64,000 nucleotides of DNA from Roseibium sp. MMSF_3412 (GCF_030733265.1 NZ_JASHJI010000016.1:62001-126000), one strand, 5' to 3'. Shown: positions 24,086 to 33,149, numbered from the stretch's first letter. Made by a program: numbers and translations. The notes: generated by a model not told the origin, from the letters alone.

Positions 24086-25341
24086 GTGCTGCCGCCGGAT
24101 ATCCTGGCGCATATGCACCCCATGCGCCAATTGGCCTGCCTGTCAGAAGCCTAGGCAACGGCGCGCTTTGGCTGGCCGCGTTCCTGTCCGGTTTCGTGAT
24201 TGAAGAACCTGCGCCCTACGAACTCTACATGGCGCTGCTGACGGTGGTCTGGCTCGCATGCGGACTGAAGCTGAGGCGCGAGTTCGGCCCCCTGATCATC
24301 TGCCTGATGCTCTACATAACCGGCGGCATTGCCTCCATTCCGATCGCAAAGGATTTCGGCGATGCGTCCATGTATATGGCCGTATCCGGGTTTCTGGCGA
24401 TCACGGCGATCTTCTATGCCGCGATCCTTGCCGAGAAACCGGAACGTTTCCGCATCATCCAGAACGGATATACGGTCAGTGCGGTGCTGGTCTCGTTGGT
24501 CGGTATCGCCGGCTACTTTCAACTGTTTCCAGGCGCTGAATACTTCACGCTCTACGACCGGGCGCGCGGGACCTTCAAGGATCCGAATGTTTTCGGGCCG
24601 TTCCTCGTCCTGCCGACGCTCCTGATCATTCAAAAGCTGCTGCGCGATTCGGTTCTGAAAAACGCGTTTCTGCTCGTGCCGCTCACCGTCCTGCTGCTCG
24701 GCATTTTCCTGAGCTTTTCCCGGGGAGCCTGGGGGGTTCTGTTCGCCGGTGTGCTGGTCATCTATTTCCTTGCCCTTGTGACAGAACGCAGCAACCGCCG
24801 CCGGGTGCGGCTGATCATGCTGGGCTTTGCCGGTGTGCTGGCGGTATTTGCGCTGCTGACAGCGGCGCTTTCGATCGACACGGTCGCGCAGATGTTCGAA
24901 CAGCGGGCGCGCCTTGTTCAGGACTACGACAGCGCGAGGCTTGGCCGCTTTGCCCGTTACGCACTCGGATTTCAGCTGGTGATGGAACACCCGCTCGGCC
25001 TCGGAACGCTCGGCTTCCGCAACTACTTCCCAGAAGACACTCACAATGTCTACCTGAAGAGCTTCACGACCTACGGCTGGCTCGGCGGTGTCACCTATAT
25101 CGTGCTGGCGCTGTGGACGCTTTCAGCCATGGTACCGCTTCTGTTCAAGTCGCGTCCGTGGACAGGGTTCACACAATGCGTCTTCGCCGTCTTTGTCGCG
25201 CATCTCATCCTGTCGGTGATCATCGACACCGACCGCTGGCGGCACATGTACATGCTTTACGGGCTTGCCTGGGGCCTGATCGCCGCCGACAGGCTCGAAG
25301 CCCGCCGCCCTCATGCCGCCCCGGTCATTGCAAAAGCCTGA
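24082..25341 (+). CDS. O-antigen ligase/Wzy-like polymerase
   Basis: 419-residue integral membrane protein with about ten to eleven helices. The family signature region is a long periplasmic loop (about 120-280), DRARGTFKDPNVFGPFLVLP, FSRGAWGVLFAG, and LGTLGFRNYFPEDTHNVYLKS with the conserved His near the catalytic loop. In this setting a polymerase role for the EPS unit is more likely than ligation to lipid A, but sequence alone cannot separate them. The only in-frame start at the junction is TTG 24082, overlapping the TGA of the previous gene. No Wzx flippase is seen in this locus. Confidence 0.88.
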   Translation: MSAAAGYPGAYAPHAPIGLPVRSLGNGALWLAAFLSGFVIEEPAPYELYMALLTVVWLACGLKLRREFGPLIICLMLYITGGIASIPIAKDFGDASMYMAVSGFLAITAIFYAAILAEKPERFRIIQNGYTVSAVLVSLVGIAGYFQLFPGAEYFTLYDRARGTFKDPNVFGPFLVLPTLLIIQKLLRDSVLKNAFLLVPLTVLLLGIFLSFSRGAWGVLFAGVLVIYFLALVTERSNRRRVRLIMLGFAGVLAVFALLTAALSIDTVAQMFEQRARLVQDYDSARLGRFARYALGFQLVMEHPLGLGTLGFRNYFPEDTHNVYLKSFTTYGWLGGVTYIVLALWTLSAMVPLLFKSRPWTGFTQCVFAVFVAHLILSVIIDTDRWRHMYMLYGLAWGLIAADRLEARRPHAAPVIAKA

Positions 25342-25461
25342 TGGCGCACCAACCGGGCGAGGTCTTACCGGAAGCCGGCAATCCGGCACCTGTCAAAACC
25401 ATTGCGAGATGAGGTTTCTGGGCAAGCTGCGAGAAAGGCCGCCCCTGCCCGGCACAAAAAG

Positions 25462-25499
25462 AAAGCCCGCGCGCCTGTTTCCAGACGCGCGGGCTTTTT
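25462..25499. terminator. Terminator between EPS operon and VPLPA-CTERM gene
   Basis: AGCCCGCGCG and CGCGCGGGCT form a stem, with loop about CCTGTTTCCAGA and T/A-runs on both sides. It lies between two convergent genes and should act in both directions. Confidence 0.9.
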
Positions 25500-25524
25500 C
25501 GCTTCTAACTTCGTCAGAGAGAAG

Positions 25525-26124
25525 TTATGCCTGATTCCGGCGACGACGGCTCATGAAGCCAGCGAACGCGAGGCCGGTGCCCAGAAGAGCAATACCAGCC
25601 GGAAGCGGGATCGGCGTTACTTTGACAGAGTCGATATCGAAGCCACCGGTGGTCGCGCCGAACAGCGGAGTGGACGTGTCCATCAGGCGGACGGTGTCGA
25701 ATACACCAGCGCCAGTGATAGCGGTTGCACCCGTCTGAGCGGCCAGGTTCGAGATGCTGTCTACGAACGTGAAGGATCCGCCGCTGCCGACATAAAGGTC
25801 AACAGACTCAGGGAACGCAGCCACATTGTTGAAGGTGATTTCGAACACTTTGACGACGCTGTTGTCGAACACTGCACCGAACGTCAGATCGACAAAGCTG
25901 CCGAAGCCGATTTCGAAGAAGTTGCCGTCTGCAGCACCCAGAGCGTTCAGAGCGTTGTCGCGGTCGTTTGCAGTACCACGAGCAGCGGCATCATCGTAAG
26001 TGATCGAAGTAGCGTAACCGCCGTCAAATCCACCAGGACCGACTGTTACCGGTGCCGCGTAAGCGGCGCCAGAAAATGCAGCCATAGCCGCAGCGACTGT
26101 CAATATGCGAAGAGATTTAATCAT
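25525..26124 (-). CDS. VPLPA-CTERM sorting-signal exported protein
   Basis: 199-residue exported protein. A signal peptide (about residues 1-23, ending GAAYAA) is followed by a beta-rich body with few Cys and many Gly/Ala/Asp residues and the ending TPIPLPAGIALLGTGLAFAG with the basic tail SRRRRNQA. That ending is the VPLPA-CTERM form of the PEP-CTERM signal: a Pro-Leu-Pro-Ala motif, one membrane helix and Arg cluster. It is a likely exosortase substrate released or anchored at the cell surface, probably into an exopolysaccharide matrix. Exosortase itself is not in the window. AT-rich DNA upstream should hold its promoter. Confidence 0.9.
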   Translation of the reverse strand: MIKSLRILTVAAAMAAFSGAAYAAPVTVGPGGFDGGYATSITYDDAAARGTANDRDNALNALGAADGNFFEIGFGSFVDLTFGAVFDNSVVKVFEITFNNVAAFPESVDLYVGSGGSFTFVDSISNLAAQTGATAITGAGVFDTVRLMDTSTPLFGATTGGFDIDSVKVTPIPLPAGIALLGTGLAFAGFMSRRRRNQA

Positions 26125-26575
26125 TTGTCTGCACTCAATTTAATAGTTTAACTACAAGCAACACCGAGACGCTTTTCGCCCCCCGTTACTACCCGTCGCA
26201 CATTAGCGCCATATTGAGAAATGAGTCAATGCCCTTAATAAAATTTTAACTGCGATTTCTACGCGAATTGATGAGGTTACGCCGGATTTCATCGTTAACC
26301 AAATTTTAAAAAACCGCAATATGGCATACAACCGCAGAGAAACGCTTGAATTTCGAATTTGCCAGGTCTCGCATACGCTTATCATATTCATCGCCCACAA
26401 CTTGCCGTGATGATCGCACCAGAGACGAAAACAGGGCCATGTTGCACATTATTGTGTCCAGTCTCCGGAAATCTCGAATGCATGCGCCGGTCCGGAACAC
26501 GTCCGGACAAACATCAGAATGGAACGAAACAAGCCGCTTGCACTCGCAATGCGAACAAGATAGGTAGGACCCGTT
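26125..26575. other. Intergenic region upstream of VPLPA-CTERM gene and tRNA
   Basis: 451 bp; no gene supported. 26200-26320 is notably AT-rich (runs such as AATAAAATTTTAAC and AATTTTAAAAAA) and likely contains the promoter and upstream element of the minus-strand gene. The remainder leads to the tRNA and shows nothing else I can name. Confidence 0.5.
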
Positions 26576-26652
26576 CGGGCAGTAGCGCAGCCTGGTAGCG
26601 CACTTCACTGGGGGTGAAGGGGTCGTCGGTTCAAATCCGGCCTGCCCGACCA
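26576..26652 (+). tRNA. tRNA-Pro(GGG)
   Basis: 77 nt including the encoded CCA. The acceptor stem CGGGCAG pairs with CTGCCCG; the anticodon stem CTTCA/TGAAG encloses CTGGGGG with anticodon GGG, and GGTTCAAATCC is the T-loop. It is flanked by non-coding DNA. Confidence 0.97.
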
Positions 26653-26798
26653 TTCTTCTCAACGGCACACAGTTGATTTCTCCTGTTGCATGTGCCGTTG
26701 GTCTAACCCTCCTCCCCTTGCAAAGATGCAGACAGGCCAATAGCTTCGACACAGTGCGTAGGACGCGCGTGCGCATCGTGGGGCGGTGATCGGGGGCG

Positions 26799-28673
26799 AT
26801 GAAACCACTTTCAAGATTTTCCATAACCGTCAGCCTGTTTACGGTGACGTTAAGTGTCGCCCTGGCGCTCGCGGCGACAATCATTTCCTACACCCACTAT
26901 GCCAACAGGGAGACGGCCCTGACGGCCGGGCGCGAGCTTATGGAACGGTCCGCCGAAGTGGTCCGGCTCCAGACCGCGTCGCTGATCGAACCGATCAACG
27001 CGATCGCGCAATATTCGGGAGACTGGCTCGACGTCAACGTCGAACCCAAGGCGAGCGGCCATCCGGCGCGCAAGCGGCTGATTTCGTTTCTCTCCGCCAT
27101 GCCGCAAATCGCCAACATCTATATCGGCTACGAAGACGGCAGCCACTATCTTGTCGGTGCCACGCGCGCTCTGCCGGAAGCGCGCCTTGAAGAAATGGGC
27201 GCGCCGGAGGGCACCGTCTTCCGCGAGCAGATCATCTTGAGGGGCGACCGGTCACGTCCCGTCGAGATTGAACGCTTTCTCGATGAGAACAGCGTCACGC
27301 TGCACACGAATTCAAACGAAGACGAGATCTCCTACGACCCGCGGGAACGGCCCTGGTACGAACAGGCCATCGACAGTCCATTCGTGGAGCGGACGGATGT
27401 CTATCTCTTTACCGGGTCCAAACGGCCCGGCCTGACAGTCAGCAAAAGGCATCCGCGTGGTGTCGTCGGCGTCGACATCACCCTGTCGGACCTCAGTTCG
27501 TTCCTGGATTCAGAACCACAGGCGAGAACCGGCGTTCTGGCGATCATCAGCCACGAAGGCACTCTCCTCGCGCATTCCTCACTCAAGGACACTCCGGAAG
27601 GCGATGACAGATATGCCGCTCTCGCCGCGCTCCAGGAACAGGTGCGCAACCCGGAGCGCGACAAAATCAAGACCGTCGAGGTCAGCGGGCATCCCTGGAT
27701 GACACACATTTCCGCAATCGGACTTGGGGCCGGCGAACGCGAAAATCTGGCGATTGCGCTGCCATCGCGCGAAGTGATCGGCGAGATAACCAGGGCGTCT
27801 CAAAGAACGATCCTGGTCTCCGCGCTGATCGCGCTGTGCAGCATTCCGGTCATCTGGCTCGTCTCGCGCTCCCTGTCGCGACCGCTGAAGACACTCGCCA
27901 AGGGCACGCAGCGCATCCGGAACTTCGATCTCGACAGGCCGTTTGCGCAATCTTCTGTCGTCAACGAGGTGTTCCAGCTGGAAACCGCGCTGGACCAGAT
28001 GCGCACGTCGCTTCTGACCTTCGGCAGATACGTCCCCAAGGCCCTCGTTCAACAGATGATCAAGCGGCAGGAGACACCCGAACCGGGAGGCGAGAAGCGC
28101 GATGTGACGGTCCTCTTCATGGATATCGAGAACTTCACCGCCATGTCGTCGAAACTCCCGCCCGAGGAAGTCATGAACCGCATGTCGCGCTATTTCGAGG
28201 TCGTGACGCAGACGCTCCTGGAACACGAGGCGACAATCGACAAGTTCATCGGCGACGCTGTCATGGCGTTCTGGAACGCGCCCAACCATGTCGACGACCA
28301 TCCGGTGAAGGCCTGCAGGGCCGCGCTCGCGGTGATCGAGGCCTGCAAGGCCGAAACGGATTCCTGGTCGGACAAGGACATCCTGCCGCTGAGAACCCGA
28401 ATAGGCCTTCACGCCGGAGAGGCCATTGTCGGCAATGTCGGCAGTTCGGACCGGCTGAACTACACGGCGCTCGGCGATACGGTCAATTTCGCCTCGCGGC
28501 TGGAAGGCCTCAACCGCGAAAAGAAAACCAGCATTCTTGTCAGCGCGGAGTTGGCGGCCCGCGTCGAAGGCCGCATCAAGGTTGTTTCAGCGGGCAAGGC
28601 GCAGGTCAAGGGATACGAGGACGCGATCGAAGTCTTCGAACTGATGCCGGACGACAAAGCCGTTTCGAGCTGA
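26799..28673 (+). CDS. Membrane adenylate/guanylate cyclase with Cache-like sensor
   Basis: 624-residue sensor cyclase. TM1 (about residues 10-30) and TM2 (about 335-355, LIALCSIPVIWLVSR) enclose a periplasmic Cache-like domain (PRERPWYEQA is the typical Cache motif). A HAMP segment follows (RSLSRPLKTLAKGTQRI), then the class III cyclase domain: DVTVLFMDIENFTAMS gives the first metal Asp, TIDKFIGDAVMAFWNAP includes the purine-selecting Lys and second metal Asp, and YTALGDTVNFASRLEGL the Asp and catalytic Asn-Arg. The Lys/Asp pair favours ATP, so cAMP synthesis in response to an external signal is most likely. It is monocistronic with a long 3' gap. Confidence 0.92.
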   Translation: MKPLSRFSITVSLFTVTLSVALALAATIISYTHYANRETALTAGRELMERSAEVVRLQTASLIEPINAIAQYSGDWLDVNVEPKASGHPARKRLISFLSAMPQIANIYIGYEDGSHYLVGATRALPEARLEEMGAPEGTVFREQIILRGDRSRPVEIERFLDENSVTLHTNSNEDEISYDPRERPWYEQAIDSPFVERTDVYLFTGSKRPGLTVSKRHPRGVVGVDITLSDLSSFLDSEPQARTGVLAIISHEGTLLAHSSLKDTPEGDDRYAALAALQEQVRNPERDKIKTVEVSGHPWMTHISAIGLGAGERENLAIALPSREVIGEITRASQRTILVSALIALCSIPVIWLVSRSLSRPLKTLAKGTQRIRNFDLDRPFAQSSVVNEVFQLETALDQMRTSLLTFGRYVPKALVQQMIKRQETPEPGGEKRDVTVLFMDIENFTAMSSKLPPEEVMNRMSRYFEVVTQTLLEHEATIDKFIGDAVMAFWNAPNHVDDHPVKACRAALAVIEACKAETDSWSDKDILPLRTRIGLHAGEAIVGNVGSSDRLNYTALGDTVNFASRLEGLNREKKTSILVSAELAARVEGRIKVVSAGKAQVKGYEDAIEVFELMPDDKAVSS

Positions 28674-29012
28674 ACACCTCGCGCCGCCATGGTCAAAAAA
28701 AGTCCGGGTTTCCGGGATACGGTTGTTCTCAGGCCTGAGCTTCTGCTGTCGACCCTGCAAACTAGCCGTCGCGGAGCCGCTCCGGTTTTCTCGTCGCCAC
28801 ATGCGCGAACGCGCTCTGTAATGACACTTTGTCCGGCATCCGATATTGATGCAAACTCGATCGAAACTGGCTATATTAAGGGTGATGTCATCGAGCCGCT
28901 TCCAATGCTGCGATGAAGACTTATAACAAAGACGTTGCCGAAACGGCATCCGGCAGAATCGTTCTGAATTGTCACGGCCCCTGGATCTGACGTGACAGGC
29001 GGAGGAAACTGA
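28674..29012. other. Intergenic region
   Basis: 339 bp between the cyclase and a small unknown gene. No RNA gene or repeat recognised. The last 40 bp contain a purine-rich site (GGCGGAGGAAAC) just before the next ATG. Confidence 0.5.
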
Positions 29013-29525
29013 ATGCATATCAAGCGCGTTGATCCGGCGAACATGAAAGGATTGGCGGGGCAGCACATTCAGGAGCTTGAAGAGTTCCTGCGGGCAACGG
29101 ACGGAACATTCCGGCCGGACATGCCGCAGTTTCACCGTGTCGTTTTCACCTCGATCGCCGCCAGTGGCGAGCATATCCCGCAGATCGGGTATGTCGGTCA
29201 GAACAGCTATATCAAGGAAGTCATGGAAGGGCAGTTCGGCAGCGACTTCGCGTCGGCAATCCGCACACAGGATCCCAAATTCGACCAGGCCGTCGCAGGT
29301 GGCTTTGCCAGGGCCGCACAGGGCGACAGGGTCTTTGAGCTCGTCGAAATGGAAGTCACCCCTCCCGGTGCGCTGACCAACATACCGGTCAGCTACTACC
29401 GTCTGATCGAGCGGCTATGGCTCGGGTCGCCGAAACCGGTTCTCGTCAATCTCACCCTGCCGACGTCGGCGCAGTTTCATGAGCATCTATTTTTGCAAGA
29501 TAGAGAACGTCTGACGGCCAGTTGA
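29013..29525 (+). CDS. Unrecognised protein, possibly PAS-like
   Basis: 170-residue cytoplasmic protein. GGCGGAGGA lies just before the ATG. The sequence (e.g. PQIGYVGQNSYIKEVMEGQFG, split as PQIGYVGQNS and EVMEGQFG; SYYRLIERLWLG; VLVNLTLPTS) has the layout of the PAS_5-like proteins of Hyphomicrobiales, where a mixed alpha/beta domain ends in a YxRLI strand. I am not sure of the match. The last 74 bp overlap the 3' end of the gene on the opposite strand. No other context suggests function. Confidence 0.6.
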   Translation: MHIKRVDPANMKGLAGQHIQELEEFLRATDGTFRPDMPQFHRVVFTSIAASGEHIPQIGYVGQNSYIKEVMEGQFGSDFASAIRTQDPKFDQAVAGGFARAAQGDRVFELVEMEVTPPGALTNIPVSYYRLIERLWLGSPKPVLVNLTLPTSAQFHEHLFLQDRERLTAS

Positions 29526-30168
29526 ACAGAAACATGTCGTCCTGTTTCCTGTCCTCCGGCGGGTTCAGCCATCTGGTCGCGTAGGGATACCTGTGAAAAG
29601 CGCCGTAGATGTCACCGAGGGACTTGCGCACCCTGTCCGCCCGCGCAAGGCCGACACACGCATTGGCATCCTGCCAGGTTGCCAGACCGAGATAAAGGTT
29701 CATCCTCGCAATAAGCGCCAGGCGTTCAAGTGACAGCCTGGCCGAGCCGTGACCCGAGACATTCAGCGCATCACCGGAATAGATCAGCTTGCCCTGAATC
29801 TCCTTCATGGGCGGACACTCCCACGATTCGTCGACGGGGTATTCCGGTCCATAGATCCGGGCCAGTTGCACCCTGTGATAGTCGAGGTATTGCATCGCGC
29901 CGGTATCGAACAGCTGGCTGCAGTAAAACGAGACCGGCTCCTCGTCGGCGAAGGCCACATGGCAGAACCCGTTGTGGCCGTTGAAGTCGAAAAAACGTGT
30001 CTGGAAAAACGGTGTGACGTCCTTGCCGCACTTTTCAAGCGCGGGAATGACTTCACTGAAGTCCCGCAGAACACGAGCCGTGCAACCAAGCCCGTAGAGC
30101 CTGGCCCGGCACGCTGAATACGCATTGAATAATATCGAAACGTCTTCAGGTCCCAAGGAACCCCCCAA
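29452..30168 (-). CDS. Conserved-looking hypothetical protein
   Basis: 238 residues, no signal peptide or membrane segment. It has several Cys (SACRARLYGLGCTARVL, EKCGKD, FYCSQ, WECPP), an aromatic-rich middle (FFQTRFFDFNGHNGFCHVAF) and a hydrophobic patch LALIARMNLYLGLATWQDAN. I recognise no family. The length, in-frame codon bias and the long open frame support a real gene. Its 3' end overlaps the preceding convergent gene by 74 bp. The promoter should lie in the AT-rich region to the right. Confidence 0.55.
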   Translation of the reverse strand: MGGSLGPEDVSILFNAYSACRARLYGLGCTARVLRDFSEVIPALEKCGKDVTPFFQTRFFDFNGHNGFCHVAFADEEPVSFYCSQLFDTGAMQYLDYHRVQLARIYGPEYPVDESWECPPMKEIQGKLIYSGDALNVSGHGSARLSLERLALIARMNLYLGLATWQDANACVGLARADRVRKSLGDIYGAFHRYPYATRWLNPPEDRKQDDMFLFNWPSDVLYLAKIDAHETAPTSAG

Positions 30169-30681
30169 TTACGTCAAGTCGCAGGTCCGCATGATCGCGA
30201 TCAGCAGGTATTGAACAGGATGAATTTCCTAACGGTATTCCGTGGAGAGCGGACACCAGAAGCCGCTCCGATCCCGCAACGGGACCGTTCTGGACCTCGC
30301 TGACACAGTATTATTCCCTATTCGTTGTTTTGACTAGAAAAAAACAACAAATTTACCATAAATTGGAACTTACTTGGAAAATGAAGACTGTTAAATTCCA
30401 GTAAAATTTTATCTATTTTCGATTTTGGCAGCTACTTTCTATAAAATAGCCACAAAAATACGAATGCCACAGCCTTCACAACCATTAATATACTCGATAA
30501 ATTTGTGCCTCGCACGCGCTAAACTGACAAATCCGGGGTTTGTGGGCCAAATACACCTATCTGCTTCCAATCTTGATTAATTTTCACCGCCAGGCTGCCA
30601 TCGCACCGGTCCCTTTCCACACCGCGGTTGTGATTGTTTCCATGCCAAAGTGCACTTGCGCCTGAAAACATGTCCAGAAGG
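30169..30681. other. AT-rich gene-free region
   Basis: 513 bp without a supported gene. About 30310-30510 is far richer in A+T than the window average, with runs such as GAAAAAAACAACAAATTT and AAAATTTTATCTATTTTCG. It may hold the promoter of the minus-strand gene at 29452 or be a remnant of acquired DNA. It leads directly into a MITE-like element. Confidence 0.5.
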
Positions 30682-30951
30682 CTAGGTCATACCCTCGTAA
30701 ATCAGGCCGCAATGGTATGGATGAATTTGTTCGGATACGAGGCGCAAAGCTGCCGGAAACCGTCCGGTTTCCAAAGATTTGCAACGACGTTGCCGGGCAA
30801 ATTCACCTTGTCCCTCCAGGACGCAAAAACGGCTTCGATCTGCTGCGTCAAAGCGCTCAAACGGGCAGGAAGCCCGCTTTTCGCGCTTTTTCTGGCATCT
30901 CATTGCCGTTTGCTGCGCCATTGTGGGCTGATTTATGAGGGTATGACCTAG
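30682..30951. mobile_element. MITE-like element 1 (270 bp)
   Basis: Inverted-repeat element of exactly 270 bp counting a CTAG on each side. The terminal repeats are about 32 bp, starting CTAGGTCATACCCTC, then G or A, TAAATCAG, and ending CAATGG. CTAG could be a 4-bp target duplication, as made by IS5-group transposases (YTAR); this is inference. No transposase is present. A 79-codon frame runs on the minus strand from 30921 to a TAG made by the left CTAG. The termini resemble, but are not the same as, those of elements 2 and 3. Confidence 0.8.
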
Positions 30952-31065
30952 ACCTGAGCACGTGATCACTTGCATATCCTGCTCGAAGTCTTTCACCTTG
31001 GGGTCCGTACCCTGGCCAAGCCCTGCCAATGATCGATCCCCGCATACCTGATCTGTGAGCCCAGA

Positions 31066-32295
31066 ATGAGCCAATCGCCCGCTTTCGACCCGCTTTCCGA
31101 AGCCTTCGCCAGCGACCCGCACCCCTTTTATGCCGCCCTGCGGGCACAACCGGGTCTGACTTTTTTCAAGGACTTCGATGTCTGGCTGGCTGCCCGGTTC
31201 GACGATGTCTCGGAAATCGTCATGCACGACAAGATGGTTCGCTCGCTCGATCACGTCGCCAGCCCGGAAGAGATCGCTGATCAGAAACGTGCCGGCAACT
31301 GGCACGACATGCCACATCACAGCCGGTTCGTTCAGTTCTCCCTGCTCGACAGCGACGGGGACGTGCATGACAGGCTGCGAAAGCAGGTCTTCAAACTGTT
31401 TACGCCGGTCATGGTCAACAACCTGCGCGACAGCATCCAGAAGACGGTCGACGCGCTTTTCGACAGGCTGGCGGACAGAACCGAGATTGATTTCGTGGAA
31501 GATCTGGCAGCGCACGTTCCAGGCCATATCATCGGCCGCATCATAGGCGTACCCGACGCAGACTGCCCGCAACTGAGGACGTGGTCGGAAAACATCGTCC
31601 AGTTCTTCGACATAGATCGCTCCGATGAGCGAAAAGCACTCGCCGAACGCAATACGACCGAGTTTTATCACTACCTTCTGGAACTGAAAGCTGCCCGGGA
31701 GAAGACGCCCGGGGACGACCTTCTTTCCGTGATGATCGAGGCCGAAAGACAGGGGACGATGTCGCATGACGAGTTGTTCTCAACAGCGATGCTGATCCTC
31801 ATGGCCGGGCACGGATCGACAATCGATGTTCTGGGCAGCGGCATGCACGCCCTGTTGACATTTCCCGGCGAGATGCAGCGGCTTCGCGACGCGCCAGGCC
31901 TGATGAAAACGGCGGTCCAGGAGATGTTCCGCTACGAGTCGCCCCTGCCCTTCTTCCACCGCTATTGCACGGACGATGTCGAGATCAGCGGTCAGACGTT
32001 TCCGCGCGGAACAAAATTCGGCGTTCTGTACGGGGCTGCCAACCGCGACCCCAAGCAGTTTCCGGACGCCGACCGTTTCGACGTTGCACGCACACCGAAC
32101 TGGCACATTGCGTTCGGACGCGGCGCGCATTTCTGTCTCGGCAATCACCTGGCGCGGCTCGATATGGACATCATTTTCTCAACCCTGCTTCAGCGCTTCA
32201 AGACGATCGAACTGGCAGCAGACACCGTCTCTTACAAACGGGGGTTATCGGTGAGAGGGCCGCAATCGCTGCCGATCAGCTGGAAACCTGACTGA
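31066..32295 (+). CDS. Cytochrome P450
   Basis: 409-residue soluble bacterial P450 monooxygenase. The I-helix oxygen groove reads LILMAGHGSTIDVLG, the K-helix Glu-Arg pair lies in VQEMFRYESPLPFF, and the heme-binding loop is FGRGAHFCLGNHLARLD with the Cys thiolate ligand. The A/G-G-x-D/E-T consensus of the I helix is altered (H-G-S-T), leaving a Ser/Thr for proton delivery. No ferredoxin or reductase lies nearby, so it must use unlinked redox partners. Substrate unknown. A disrupted membrane-protein gene starts 5 bp downstream. Confidence 0.95.
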   Translation: MSQSPAFDPLSEAFASDPHPFYAALRAQPGLTFFKDFDVWLAARFDDVSEIVMHDKMVRSLDHVASPEEIADQKRAGNWHDMPHHSRFVQFSLLDSDGDVHDRLRKQVFKLFTPVMVNNLRDSIQKTVDALFDRLADRTEIDFVEDLAAHVPGHIIGRIIGVPDADCPQLRTWSENIVQFFDIDRSDERKALAERNTTEFYHYLLELKAAREKTPGDDLLSVMIEAERQGTMSHDELFSTAMLILMAGHGSTIDVLGSGMHALLTFPGEMQRLRDAPGLMKTAVQEMFRYESPLPFFHRYCTDDVEISGQTFPRGTKFGVLYGAANRDPKQFPDADRFDVARTPNWHIAFGRGAHFCLGNHLARLDMDIIFSTLLQRFKTIELAADTVSYKRGLSVRGPQSLPISWKPD

Positions 32296-32300
32296 AAACG

Positions 32301-32906
32301 ATGGCACAAACCTTTTTTCGGATACTTCTGTTCATCATCGCCTCAGGGTACGCCCCCCTAAATGAGACAGAAATGGCATGCGAAATGGCGAAATCCCGTT
32401 AGGAAGGGTGCGCGGAGCGGACTTCCTGCCCGGTCAAGCACCCTGACGCCACGGGGTGAAGCCATTTTCATGTCCTTCGGATTTGACCGGCTTGCTCCTC
32501 TTCGGCGTTGCGAAAGGCTTGAAAATGAGGGACATTTTCTGCGCTTCCGCTCCTTGACGAAAAGCAAGCCGCCTCAAACCATTTCGACCTCATTTATGGG
32601 GCCGTACCCTGGACCTCTGCCTCATTCCGCTGATCATTTTCACGCCTTTCCTGGCGTCTGAAAATCTCACGGATCATGCCTGGAAGATTTATGCAGCCTG
32701 CGTCTTGCCCATGCTCGCATTCATGGTCATCGCGCAGATAAAGGACGCTTCAAAAATGCCGATTTGGACCTTCGGTCAGAAGGTGCTTTTCACGGCTTTC
32801 GTCCTGTTCTTCTGCGCGGTACCCGCCACCATCTTCTTGCATGTCGCCCCCTATTTCTACACACTGCATTTTCATGAAGAAGCGGCTTCAATATTCAGAG
32901 TAAAGC
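32301..32906 (+). pseudogene. Small membrane-protein gene disrupted by element 2
   Basis: The 5' part (32301-32342) encodes MAQTFFRILLFIIA and is followed by the 270-bp element. After the element, in another frame, sequence resumes as DLCLIPLIIFTPFLASENL and continues through two further hydrophobic segments (CVLPMLAFMVIAQI and FTAFVLFFCAVPATIFL). Removing 266 bp (element plus one 4-bp flank) joins the two parts in frame into a protein with at least three helices. As present, translation stops at TAG near 32400, giving 33 residues. The true 3' end is unclear and may also be altered. It was probably co-transcribed with the P450 gene. Family not recognised. Confidence 0.72.
32343..32612. mobile_element. 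MITE-like element 2 (270 bp)
   Basis: Same length as elements 1 and 3. Its reverse complement is homologous to element 3 over the full length, including the termini (CAGGGTACGGCCCCATAAAT) and an inner block GCTTGACCGGGCA. Flanks are TCAG and CTGG rather than CTAG, so any target duplication has decayed. On the minus strand 32535-32434 it has a 33-codon frame also found, at the same length, in element 3. It disrupts a membrane-protein gene. Confidence 0.85.
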
Positions 32907-33149
32907 GTGTCCATCATCCCTTTCGTGAAAGGCGCAGTTTTCACTGCCAGAACGGTCTCACAAGAACCAGCCAGCCTTTGTGGGGGTCTCGCCTGTGCGT
33001 TGATCAAAAGGCAAGCAGAATTGTTGAAGACACACTTGAGCGCCGAGGACACCAATCCTGCGGTATCCTTGTCACAGGCAGGTCAAGCAGGTACGGCATG
33101 ATTCCTGATCGTGTGAGTTTGGCTGACCCGACAATTGAAAGACCCTGTT

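Larger units (their letters stand above)
32296..33149. other. Region between P450 and glycerophosphodiesterase genes
   Basis: 854 bp holding the broken membrane-protein gene and the MITE-like element described separately. From about 32900 to 33149 I see no supported gene; a 64-codon frame beginning GTG at 32907 follows an in-frame TAA and lacks clear support. Confidence 0.5.

Noticed and set aside
30682..31767. 361-codon open frame on the minus strand, opposite P450
   Set aside because: It lies antisense to a P450 with all motifs intact; it is a codon-bias shadow that happens to run on through element 1.
32907..33101. 64-codon frame (GTG start) between element 2 and the phosphodiesterase
   Set aside because: Follows an in-frame TAA, lacks a good ribosome site and recognisable motifs; too weak to call.
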